A DNA stretch of 64,000 nucleotides from assembly GCA_036365455.1 (NCBI GenBank), contig JAWQUS010000030.1:806001-870000 (forward strand), in the 5' to 3' direction. This stretch comes from Macrosoma leucophasiata. Taxonomy: Eukaryota > Arthropoda > Insecta > Lepidoptera > Hedylidae. The notes below the pieces were generated by a model, which was given only the letters and a program-made list of their open reading frames with translations, was not told the DNA's origin and ran no database searches. Below, piece after piece: positions 53,730 to 62,544 of the stretch (position 1 is its first letter; each line of letters begins with the position of its first letter). A program made the translations under genes and the position numbers.

Positions 53730-54545
53730 ATTTGTATTTTTATATTGTAAACGGGACTTAATCGCGTACTATTTTATATCGAAGTATTTACCCCGACACT
53801 CGACGTTTCGGCCGTAATGCAACGGCCGTGGTCACGAGTAGACTGCTGCTCCATGGTGTCATCGTCTCGTACCCGCGCCAGTTCTTCGAACTACCCGCGG
53901 TTGGTCGTCATTATTTCGATTCAATACATTAAGGTCCCGACACACAACACTCACAACATCCGACGATTTATCCGAAGATACATCCCGTCGTCTACATTGC
54001 CCGATAACCGGATTCCACGAAACTGACAACCTATATTCATCCTCCCGGTTGAAATTTTTGTATTTTCTGATTTCAATCGCTTCACGTACCATCCTATTAT
54101 AGTAGTGACGTTCAGTGGAGAGGATTTTCGGGTTGTGAAGTTCGATCCAGTGGTTTGGTCCCGACTCCAGTAGATGCTCCGCGATCGCTGACTTGTTCAC
54201 CTGGCGATTCTTAACTGCTGCTATGTGCTCCTTAATTCGCTCAGCTATCGTGCGCTTAGTTTGACCGATATAGGAACTACCGCAACTGCAGTCGACCTTA
54301 TAAACACCAGGTGTTTGAAACGGTATCACATCCTTAGCCGTTCTCACAAAACCCGCGATCTTAGACGGTGGCATGAAAACGGTCTGAATGGAAAAACGGT
54401 CCAGCACAGCACCAACCTTATCCGTTATTCCTCTTATGTATGGTAAGAACACGGGTTGTCTTGAACGTCGAGTGTCGAGGTAAATACTTCGATTAAAATA
54501 GTACGCGATTAAGTCCCGTTTACAATATAAAAATATGAATACAAA
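53730..54545 (-). mobile_element. PLE1: Penelope-like element with inverted terminal repeats
   Basis: About 78 bp at 53730-53808 (GTAAACGGGACTTAATCGCG ... CGACACTCGACGTT) reappears as its complement at 54461-54543. Between them is an open GIY-YIG frame. A GACCACGG-hairpin-CCGAAAC motif occupies 53801-53836 (minus). Inverted terminal copies of this type are known for Penelope-like insertions. It is 5'-truncated, with no RT. Confidence 0.82.
53859..54452 (-). pseudogene. Penelope-like GIY-YIG endonuclease domain
   Basis: An uninterrupted 197-residue frame. Residues 49-63 (GVYKVDCSCGSSYIG) form the GIY-YIG core with the CxCG cysteines usual in Penelope-like enzymes. Arg72 in KRTIAERIKEH and Glu124 in MVREAIEI are the likely catalytic residues. 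In intact elements this domain follows a reverse transcriptase and nicks target DNA. Here the frame begins just after the missing RT, so the copy is truncated and the first Met is internal. About 70 residues follow NFNREDEYRLSVSW, low in conservation. The open frame suggests recent insertion. Confidence 0.85.
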
Positions 54546-54699
54546 TCGTGAAAGTTTTTAATTTGTCTGTATAAAGTCTACATTTTTACCAAAATCTTAG
54601 CATTTATACATTGATGATTCAACATTTACTCTAATAAACGATTAATTTAAATATTTATTGAAAAAGCGACGAAGTGCGAGTCTAACTCGCTTCAGTTTC

Positions 54700-55070
54700 A
54701 AATAAGGCAGCGTCGCAGTCCTCCTCCCAGAAATTTTAAAACGTGAAATAGCCATCAACTTCTTAATCTAATTACCAACTGTTAGCGCTAAAGATGGTGT
54801 AGCAATTAAGCCATCGAAGTGTACCCGGTCCAAATTTTAACAAATTCCCAAGCAATTTGCCTTTGAATTAAAGCAGCACAAGATACGGAACTGAAATGCA
54901 GGCTTGACAGAGTTTAATTCAATTTTAAACATTAACGAAAGGCATTTAACGTTCTGAACCAAGAGACATTGCTAAAAGAAATAATAAAATCTGTAAAAGA
55001 ATTGTAAAATTCGGACATGCTAGAAGACTAAGCAAGCAAAAACGCATGTTCTAAGGGGTAGTCAGAAGTA
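54700..55070. other. No recognised feature
   Basis: A small F-like scrap (GAAGTGCGAGTCTAACTCGC) lies at 54670. The rest is unremarkable. Confidence 0.35.
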
Positions 55071-55156
55071 AAGGAATACATTCAAGCATACGTGCGAACA
55101 CACACGGTAGGCCAGTTATGTTATAGCTCATGTCACCTATTGACAATTTCCGGGTA
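55071..55156 (-). mobile_element. Older SINE-A fragment, target of a younger one
   Basis: ATACATTCAAGCATACGTGC ... TGACAATTTCCGGGTA matches the SINE-A middle with many changes. It supplied the target site of the copy at 55157-55461. The continuation on the far side is lost. Confidence 0.7.
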
Positions 55157-55461
55157 ACGTAACTTCACGCCTGTAATCCCCGAAGGGGTAGGCAGAGGTA
55201 AATGCATGCATTCAAGCATACATGCAAACACCCACGATTCGCCGGTTACGTTTTGGCCCATGTAACAGGTGGCGAGCCTGTTGACATCTCTGGGCACATT
55301 ACCAAACTTTGAGGTACTGGGAAATTTCCAGAAAATGGAAAAATCCCAATAGAACCAGAGATAAAGGCTTTTTCACCATTATCTCTGATAACCCCCTACC
55401 CGGGAATCGAACCCAGGACCTCAGCGTAGTAGTAGTGGTCTGCTACCACTAGGCTACCGAG
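55157..55461 (-). mobile_element. Full-length SINE-A with 14-bp TSD
   Basis: Flanked by ACAATTTCCGGGTA at 55143-55156 and 55462-55475. It runs from GTAACTTCACGCC (tail) to CTAGGCTACCGAG (head), which fixes the SINE-A length at about 305 bp. Confidence 0.93.
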
Positions 55462-55489
55462 ACAATTTCCGGGTACTATAATTTTATTT

Positions 55490-55610
55490 ATAAATTTATT
55501 CTTTATTGTTAAAAAATAACAAACAACTTATGTAACTAATGGCGGATTTAATGCTAAAAACATTCTATACCAGTCAACCATTGGTAGTATGGAGAATATA
55601 GTAGGTAGGC
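55490..55610 (-). mobile_element. LINE-tail M fragment
   Basis: TTTATTCTTTATTGTT, GGCGGATTTAATGC and ACCAGTCAACCATTGG; see 43355. Confidence 0.5.
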
Positions 55611-55799
55611 GGCGTAACGAATAAAGATATTATAATAAAATAATATAGATAAATCTACTGCTCAGTTCAGTGTCTATTTAATTTATTATGTGTTTTTTAT
55701 TATTATTAGTGTTTATTAAGTCACTCTAGGTTAGTTTAAAAAAAAATGACGATGTAAAAGTGCTCTCCAGGAGCCTAATTATATGAAACAAACTGAATA

Positions 55800-56085
55800 A
55801 ACTACTACTACTACGCTGGAGGTCCTGGGTTCGATTCCCGGGTCGGGAGCTATCAGAGATAACGGTTTAAAATCCTTTATCTCTGGTTCTATTCTGATTT
55901 TTCCATTCTCTGGAAGTTTACCCAATACCTCGGAGTTTGATAATGTGCCCGGTGATGGCAACAGGTTCGCCACCTGTTACATGGGCAAAAACGTAACCGG
56001 CGAGTCGTGGGTGTTTGCATGTATGCTTGAATGCATGCATTTACCTCTGCCTACCCCTTCGGGGATTACAGGCGTGAAGTTACGT
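55800..56085 (+). mobile_element. SINE-A copy, head truncated
   Basis: Begins at the end of the A-box side (CTACTACTACTACGCTGG), keeps the B-box GGTTCGATTCCCGG, and ends GGCGTGAAGTTACG with a TAATC repeat. Confidence 0.85.
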
Positions 56086-56458
56086 AATAAATCTAATCTA
56101 ATCTAATTGTGCCATATATGAAAACAATCCACCACAATACGCTTACATTTCAAACATCAATGCAACTAATTCTATACCTACGATTTTCAATTGTTAAAGT
56201 GAACATTTATCAATGAAACATTTGATCCAAAGTGTATGGCAAACATTGGATAAACCTACAAACGTTGGCCCACAACATTTGCACAGCGAAGGGACTCGAC
56301 GAATAATTAGCTAATATTTATATGAAATAATTAGCTTAGCACAGAGGGTTGTGATGTTCAAAAATTTATAGGCACCTCTGTGTGTTTGATCTTGTTATTG
56401 TGATTTTGTATTGAATATTGCATGATTGGGGAGGGGTTTATTGTTTGTTATTACAATA

Positions 56459-56790
56459 AGCTGCCTCAGCAGCCTAGACGTAGCAGGCCACGACTACTTC
56501 GCTGGGGTCCTGGGTTCGATTCCCGGGTCGGGGGCTATCAGAGATAATGGTAAAAAAAAATCTTTAGCTCTAGTTCTATTTTTTCCATTTTCTGGAAATT
56601 TTCCACTACCTCGAAGTTTGTAATATTGTAAAAATAAATAATGTGCCCGGAGATGTCAATAGGCTTGCCATCTGTTACATAGACCAAAACGTAACCGGTG
56701 AATCGTGGGTGTGTGCATGTATACTTAATGCATGCATTTACCTCTGCCTACCCTTTCGGGGATTACAGTCGTAAAGCTACGTTACTTTTA
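56459..56790 (+). mobile_element. SINE-A copy
   Basis: Full length with A-box CAGCCTAGACGTAGC and intact B-box. A 17-bp A/T-rich insertion (TAATATTGTAAAAATAA) lies near 56626. Confidence 0.85.
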
Positions 56791-56954
56791 CATATAGATA
56801 TTTTGTTTCTAGTTATGGCAAAAGAATATTATGGCTCTGAGGAAAACTTGAATGTGAACATACGAGTACATGAACGACGCGTGACAACGTGGTATATAGT
56901 TAAATCTGGTTTCTAAATTATAAATTATGGGGTAATACTTCAAGCGTTAGTAAT

Positions 56955-57225
56955 GACTGGCGGTAGAGTTCCAAGGGTAGAAGCTCAAGGCACCACCGCA
57001 TTACCTAACCTATCTGCCGCTAAATGATAATATTCGGCACTATCGTGTTCCGGCAAGATGGTAATGTATGTCTCCGTAATAAATATCACAAAAATATTAC
57101 ACCTTAGGTCTCAGGCATGGCAACGCAACTACATTTTGCCTCTGGTTTTTATGTAAATGTCTAGCTGCAGTCAACACTTAACATCAATGAGAGCTGCATG
57201 CTTGTTGGCCACCTTCAACAAACAT
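56955..57225 (+). mobile_element. Old SINE-B copy
   Basis: GACTGGCGGTAGAGTTCC to a degraded tail (CATGCTTGTTGGCCACC). Many substitutions. Confidence 0.75.
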
Positions 57226-57324
57226 ACATAGAAAAATGCTAAAATGGGCGTCTGGGGATAATTCGATACAATTCAATAAATACTCACAGTTGATTTGAGA
57301 AAGAGAATATAATGAAAACTTATA

Positions 57325-57604
57325 TCACCACGCTGCTCCAATGCGGATTGGTGAAGATACGGGTTAGTGGCCAACCTGCTGTCGGCTATTCAAACCGCCC
57401 AAAAAGCCTCCGACAAGGTTTGACGAATGCTGTCTATCGATAGTAACCGGGACCGACGGCTTAACGTGCCCTCCGAAGCACGGAAACGCGCATGTTAATT
57501 TGCCACTAGCGATCACCCATCACACACCCGACCGCGCCCGTAATGCTTAACCGAGTAGATCGTTTACTATCTACACCAGCCGCAGGGCTATGCGCGCTTC
57601 GCAC
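57325..57604 (-). mobile_element. SINE-D copy 3, tail-less, 10-bp TSD
   Basis: GAAAACTTAT flanks the copy at 57315-57324 and 57605-57614. The 5S-like head is present (CGCCCGTAATGCTTAACC, GCGATCACCCATCACACA as complements). The RTE-like tail is missing: the element begins at CACCACGCTGCTCC. Confidence 0.85.
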
Positions 57605-57614
57605 GAAAACTTAT

Positions 57615-57984
57615 TAAATAGTTATTTCGGTGGTAGATGGAGAAAAGAGTATAATGTATATGACTTTCGAAAAAGACGTAATTGCAACGTCCCACCAAAG
57701 CGTAATGTCTAAAACATGTTGAAAATCGATGTTTACCATATTTCAATAACAAGGAAAATGTAAAGGAAGCCGGTTATGTTATACCCGGCTATTAATTCCG
57801 AACGGATCCGGATCATAAAGGGCTTTTGTAAAATATGATAGGGGTTCGATTTTATTACCGTTTGAGTAACAATATTGTCTGAAGTTGTTGGGTGATGAGA
57901 AAAGTTTATCACACGTTTTGTTCTTTTTGATTGCTGCAATTGTACCAATGGTAGAGCTCGTTGCACCGCAACAAACATTTGCAT
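57615..57984. other. No recognised feature
   Basis: No repeat until a SINE-B head scrap (AATGGTAGAGCTCGTTG) at 57948. Confidence 0.35.
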
Positions 57985-57987
57985 AAA

Positions 57988-58174
57988 TCTATAATATAAA
58001 AATAAGTCGGGTTTTCTTTCCTAACGCTATAACTCCAGAACGCACGAACCGATTTCCACGGTTTTGCATTCGTTGGAAAGGTCTAGGGCTCCGTGAGGTT
58101 TATAGCAAAGAAAATTCAGGAAAAAATATCTATAAAATGACATCCACGCGGGCAAATTCGCGGGCAACAGCTAG
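57988..58174 (+). mobile_element. Non-autonomous Helitron, tandem copy 1
   Basis: Starts A|TCTATAATATAAAAATAAG and ends GCAAATTCGCGGGCAACAGCTAG. About 187 bp. The 3' hairpin is partly broken in this copy (GCGGGCAAATTCGCGGG). Confidence 0.75.
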
Positions 58175-58362
58175 TCTATAGTATAAAAATAAGTCGGGTT
58201 TTCTTTCCTGACGCTATAACTCCAGAACGCACGAACCAATTTCCACGGTTTTGCATTCATTGGAATGGTCTCGGGCTCCGTGAGGTTTATAGCAAGAAAA
58301 TTCAGGAAAAAATATTTCTATACAACGACATCCACGCGGGCGAAGCCGCGAGCAACAGCTAG
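58175..58362 (+). mobile_element. Non-autonomous Helitron, tandem copy 2
   Basis: Begins directly after CTAG of copy 1 with TCTATAGTATAAAAATAAG and ends GCGGGCGAAGCCGCGAGCA then ACAGCTAG|T. The 3' hairpin is intact. The two copies are close to identical. Confidence 0.78.
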
Positions 58363-58421
58363 TATCACATTATTGTTTGATCCTTTTTTTACCAGGAGAA
58401 AATGCTTTACGCATGCTTTAT

Positions 58422-58460
58422 TCCTACATAACCCACCCTTGGGGGGTGGGTTATGTAGGA
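58422..58460. repeat. 17-bp perfect hairpin
   Basis: TCCTACATAACCCACCC (58422-58438), loop TTGGG, and its exact complement (58444-58460). It could act as a terminator-like or end structure, but no transcript is known. Confidence 0.85.
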
Positions 58461-58599
58461 CTAAAAACCCCTGGGTGTTCCGACTCATCCGCCATCAATG
58501 GCGGGGTCACGGGAACGCTATCGCCAGATCCACGACCCCACCGGCGGCTGCTCGTTATCGCCATGCTTGACAGGCGGATTGGCAATCGCAGTAGCGGTA

Positions 58600-58782
58600 G
58601 TACAGGTTGTAATCTCGGGAACGGCTTTACCAATTTTGACGGGGACTTATGTAATAAGGAGTAACTTAGGCTTACTGACTCTTATTTACGAATTATATTA
58701 TACTAGCTGCGCCCACGACTTCGTCCGGGTCGATAATGAACAATCATAAATTCTTCGCGGACGAAGTCGCGGGCATACCTAG
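58600..58782 (+). mobile_element. Helitron-like 3' end
   Basis: AATCTCGGGAACGGCTTTACC to GCGGACGAAGTCGCGGGC, ending ACCTAG|T, parallel to 160-322. An RTE-E scrap (GGCGGATTGGCAATCGCAGT) lies just upstream, so the 5' boundary is uncertain. Confidence 0.5.
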
Positions 58783-58804
58783 TTTCAAATATAGGTGCCA
58801 TTAT

Positions 58805-59137
58805 GATATGTTCTTAGGTTTTCAATAGAGAAGATGGATGGCGATTATCAACATCATGGGATCCCATACTTAGCAAGATTAAATCCCAGCCGCAGCAGTC
58901 TGCAAGACCTCAAGATACCATAAGTAATTATTGTGTTAATCCTCAACGCTACGCAAGGCGTTTACGAAATCGATGGAGGTAGCTACATATAATTTTTTCA
59001 AACTTCTGTCAGACAAATGTCACCTCAGTCTGCCCGGGACCACGGAAGCTGAAAAGCGACCGAAACGTCGGGTTGATTTTAAAAATCATTTTAGTTTAAT
59101 ATACGCGAGATAAATCCGTAAAAATAGTTTTATTTCA
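58805..59137 (+). mobile_element. PLE2 insertion with 14-bp TSD
   Basis: Flanked by ATAGGTGCCATTAT at 58791-58804 and 59138-59151. It opens with an 18-nt inverted scrap of the terminal block (GATATGTTCTTAGGTTTT), jumps to the C-terminal coding relic (CAATAGAGAAGATGGATGG), and ends with the terminal block. It carries the GACCACGG-hairpin-CCGAAACGTCGG motif intact (59037-59071). Confidence 0.88.
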
Positions 59138-59270
59138 ATAGGTGCCATTATACATGTGCTAAAGTACGAGACAGGACACTCCCCTGGATAGCACGGTTCC
59201 AGTTTCCAGAAGTCAATATACTTACTAACACTACCACTTTCACATTGTAACATGATATATATAACATTTT

Positions 59271-59560
59271 TACTGGTGGTAGAGCTCCAGTGACGGAGCT
59301 CGCGGGCGTAGGCACCACCGCATTACCTAATATACTTGCCGCTAAATGGTAGTGTTCAGCACTATCGTGTTCCGGTCAGGTGGTAATGTACGGCTCTGTA
59401 ATTTCTGGCACAGAGGCATAACACCTAATGCCTCAGGAGTGGCAGCGCATCTGCATTTTGACCTCTGGTCATTGTGTGGGTGTCTATAGGCTGCAGTCAT
59501 CACTTAACATCAATGTGAACTGCATGCTTGTTTGCCACTATTATTAAATAAAAAAATAAA
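59271..59560 (+). mobile_element. SINE-B reference copy
   Basis: Full length: ACTGGTGGTAGAGCTCCAGT head with hairpin GAGCTCCAGTGACGGAGCTC, core CTAAATGGTAGTGTTCAGCA, tail TGTCTATAGGCTGCAG ... GCATGCTTGTTTGCCAC and an A-rich end. No tRNA-type A/B boxes are obvious. Confidence 0.92.
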
Positions 59561-59635
59561 AAAAATGATGTGGAAACTACACTATATCTGTACAAATACG
59601 GGCACAGCTAGTCTCTTATAAATATTTACACAGTT

Positions 59636-60240
59636 TTACTGTTGATAGAGTTGCAGTGGAGGCACTCGAGGGCGTAGGCACTACCCCATTATCTGACTTA
59701 TCTTTTTTTTTTTTATGTAATGGAAGTGGTAAACAAGCGTGCAGTTCACATTGATGTTAAGAGATGACTGCAGCCTATAGACACCCACACAAAGACCAAG
59801 GTCAAAATGCAGATGCGTTACCACTCCTGAGGCCTAAGGTCTTATGCCTGTGCCGGAAATTACAGGGCCGTACATTACCACCTGACCGGAACACGATAGT
59901 GTTGAACACTACCATTTAGCGGCAAGTATATTAGGTCATGCGGTGGTGCCTACGCCCGCGAGCTCCGTCACTGGAGCTCTACCACCAGTAATTATCCGTA
60001 CCAGTACCAGTACTTATCTGCCGCTAAATGGTAGTGGCTAGCACTATCGTGTTTCGGTTAAATGGTAATGTATGGCAGGTATTATCTATCACAGAGACAG
60101 ATCACCTAAAGTCTTAGGGGTGGCAACGCATCTGCATTTTGACCTCTGGTTTTTGTTTAGATGTCTATAGGCTGCAGTCATCACTTAACATCAATGTGAA
60201 CTACCTGCTTCTTTGCCATCTTTGTATTGTAATATAAAAG
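59636..60240 (+). mobile_element. Older SINE-B split by a younger SINE-B
   Basis: Head part 59636-59700 and body/tail 60018-60240 belong to one diverged copy. ACTTATCT occurs at both sides of the interruption. Confidence 0.8.
59702..59993 (-). mobile_element. Young SINE-B nested in SINE-B
   Basis: Near-consensus minus copy with a long T-run and intact head hairpin. About 25 extra bases (with CCAGTACCAGTAC) lie between the head and the presumed duplicate ACTTATCT. Confidence 0.88.
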
Positions 60241-60242
60241 AA

Positions 60243-60553
60243 AACGTAACTTCACGCCTGTAATCACCGAAGGGGTAGGCAGAGGTAAATGCATGCATTC
60301 AAGCATACATGCAAATACCCACGATTCGCCGGTTACGTTTTGGCCCATGTAACAAGTGGCGAGCCTGCTGACATCTTCGGGCACATTACCAAACTTCGAG
60401 ATACTGGGAAATTTCCAGAAAATGGAAAAATCCCAATAGAACCAGAGATAAAGGACTTTACACCATTATCTCTGATAACCCCCAACCCGGGAATCGAACC
60501 CAGGACCTCAGCGTAGTAGTAGTGGTCTGCTACCCACTAGGCTACCAAGGCAT
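60243..60553 (-). mobile_element. SINE-A copy
   Basis: Full length, with ATATAAAA near both ends as a possible target duplication. The B-box complement CGGGAATCGAACCCAGG is intact. Confidence 0.88.
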
Positions 60554-60554
60554 A

Positions 60555-61000
60555 TAAAAAAATATCTGTCAAATCAATTTAAAACCGAAACCAGTTGCTT
60601 ATTCCCCTTGTCTTCACTATTTTTGATGTAAAATTTCAATATATTGAACCTCTAATCCCTGTCAATTAGTCTTACCAAAATATTTACAACAAAGTAAACC
60701 GTCCCTTTAATTTCTTCAAAGATTAACCACAAAATGGCAGTGTATTACTCAATTTAAAGCGATATTCCCCTCCATCGATATCTTTGCGGTGTTTAGCCAG
60801 GCGGCATCGGCGCACCATTTGTTATGATACGCCGCACGGGGACGGCAGCCGGTTTCGGTACAAACTCGTGTGGCGACAACGGATTGCCGGCTTAGATTTT
60901 AAACGCGATAAGATTTTGCTTCACGTCACGTTTACGATGAAAATTTGAAGAAATATAATGATGGTACTATTTATTTTTCGCAATAACACACGCAAGTGAA
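60555..61000. other. No recognised feature
   Basis: Partly less A/T-rich (60780-60900) but with no frame or repeat I can identify. Confidence 0.35.
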
Positions 61001-61004
61001 CTTT

Positions 61005-61195
61005 AGAAATTAAAGAAAAAACGGAAAGAAAAATTCGACTTCGGGCGGGAATCGAACCTCCAGCCACTTTACCACTAAGCTACCGAAGTCCCACAATGGT
61101 AAAGCGGCTGGACTGGTTATCCTGAGGTCGCAAGTTCGATTCTCGCCCGAAGTCAAATGTTTCTTTTCGTATTTTCTTTAATTTCTAATGAATGA
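61005..61195. mobile_element. Fold-back SINE-T-like element
   Basis: A tRNA-like unit in minus orientation (CTTCGGGCGGGAATCGAACC, left) faces one in plus orientation (GCAAGTTCGATTCTCGCCCG, right). The outer tails TTAGAAATTAAAGAAAA and TTTTCTTTAATTTCTAA are also inverted. The cloverleaf parts are doubled head-to-head, so this is not a tRNA gene. Confidence 0.7.
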
Positions 61196-61300
61196 TGACC
61201 TAAATCAATTTTTTATGGGACAAGTTCGAAAATATTCCGCGTCAAACAAAAAAAAAGAATTACGTAAGTCGCTTCAGAAAATGCAGCGAAATCGGTGTAC

Positions 61301-61537
61301 ATACATCGTTGAACTTAAACTTGCGGATTTTCTCGCGTGTACAACACTCCCAAACTTCTTCATACACCCGACGTTTCGGTCGCTTTCCAGCTACCGTGAC
61401 CACGTAGTCTGCCCGTGACCACGTAGTCTGCCCGTGGTCACGGTAGCTGGAAAGCGACCGAAACGTCGGGTGTATGAAGAAGTTTGGGAGTGTTGTACAC
61501 GCGAGAAAATCCGCAAATTTAATTTCAACAATGTATG
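61301..61537. mobile_element. PLE3: fold-back Penelope-like terminal block
   Basis: About 104-bp arms (61301-61404 and 61434-61537) are inverted copies with roughly 5 differences. Each carries GTGACCACGG, the GGTAGCT/AGCGACC hairpin and CCGAAACGTCGGG, and each continues with TTTGGGAGTGTTGTACAC. The centre holds two direct GTAGTCTGCCCGTG units. A PLE2-like GCTCGCGAAAACCTACG follows at 61540. Confidence 0.75.
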
Positions 61538-61711
61538 AAGCTCGCGAAAACCTACGAAAACGTAACAAATATATACATAATAACATAAAAAATATACATA
61601 TACCGGCCGAACTTAGGACCTCCTTCTTTTTGAACCCGGGTAATAAACAGACAGTTTTAGCTTAGCTTATTTTCAATAAAAACAAAGATGGAAAAATACT
61701 TAGAGCGTTAC

Positions 61712-62310
61712 TACTACTGGGGTTTGATTCCCGAGTCGGGGTCTTTCAGAGAAAGCTGCGTAAAATCTTTAATATCTGATTTTGGATTTTACGTAACTTC
61801 ACGCTTGTAATCCCCGAAGGGATAGGCAGAGGTAAACGCATGTATTCAAGCATACATGCAAACACCCACTATTCGCCGGTTACGTTTTGGCCCATGTAAC
61901 AGGTGGCGAGCCTGTTGACATCTCCGGGCACATTACCAAACTTTGAGGTACTGGGAAATTTCCAGAAAATGGAAAAATCCCAATAGAACCAGAGATAAAG
62001 GACTTTACACCATTATCTCTGATAAACCCCTACCCGGGAATCAAACCCAGGACCCCAGCATAGTAGTAGTGGCCTGCTACCACTAGGCTACCGAGGCAGT
62101 TAATTTATGTTTGGATTTTACATTTTCTAGAAATTTCCCAGTGCCGTGGCGTCTGATAATGTGCCCAGAGATATCAACAGGCTCGTCCCATGTTACATGG
62201 GTGCAAAACGTAACTGACTAATCGGGCGTGTTTGCATGTACGTAAGCTTCAACACATACATTTACCTCTGCCTACTCCTTCGACGATAACAGGCGTGAAG
62301 TTACATCCTC
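61712..62310 (+). mobile_element. Older SINE-A split by a younger SINE-A
   Basis: Left part 61712-61792 (TTTGATTCCCGAGTCGG, degraded B-box) and right part 62110-62310 (GGCGTGAAGTTACA end) belong to one copy. They are separated by the minus copy at 61793-62109. Confidence 0.85.
61793..62109 (-). mobile_element. SINE-A nested in SINE-A, 12-bp TSD
   Basis: TTTGGATTTTAC occurs at 61781-61792 and 62110-62121. The inserted copy runs from GTAACTTCACGC to GGCTACCGAGGCAG plus about 9 extra bases at the head side. Confidence 0.88.
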
Positions 62311-62544
62311 ACCTTACCACTTGCTTTAAGAACCAAACTAAAGCCGAGAAACTACAGATACTTTATAACTAGTCGGAACCAGATAAAACCGGTTTGCCAA
62401 GTTACAGCCGCCATTTTATTTTACGGGCGAGAACTCACATAATTATACTTGGGGATAAGAAGTACATTCTTACACTGAAAAACCACTCGATTTTTGTTCC
62501 GTACTATCCGTACTACAAAAATAAAAACGGAACCCTTATAAGAC

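Noticed and set aside
58265..58749. Frames of 60-101 codons around the second Helitron and hairpin
   Set aside because: They run across the Helitron end, the 58422 hairpin and an RTE-E scrap, so they are composite chance frames.
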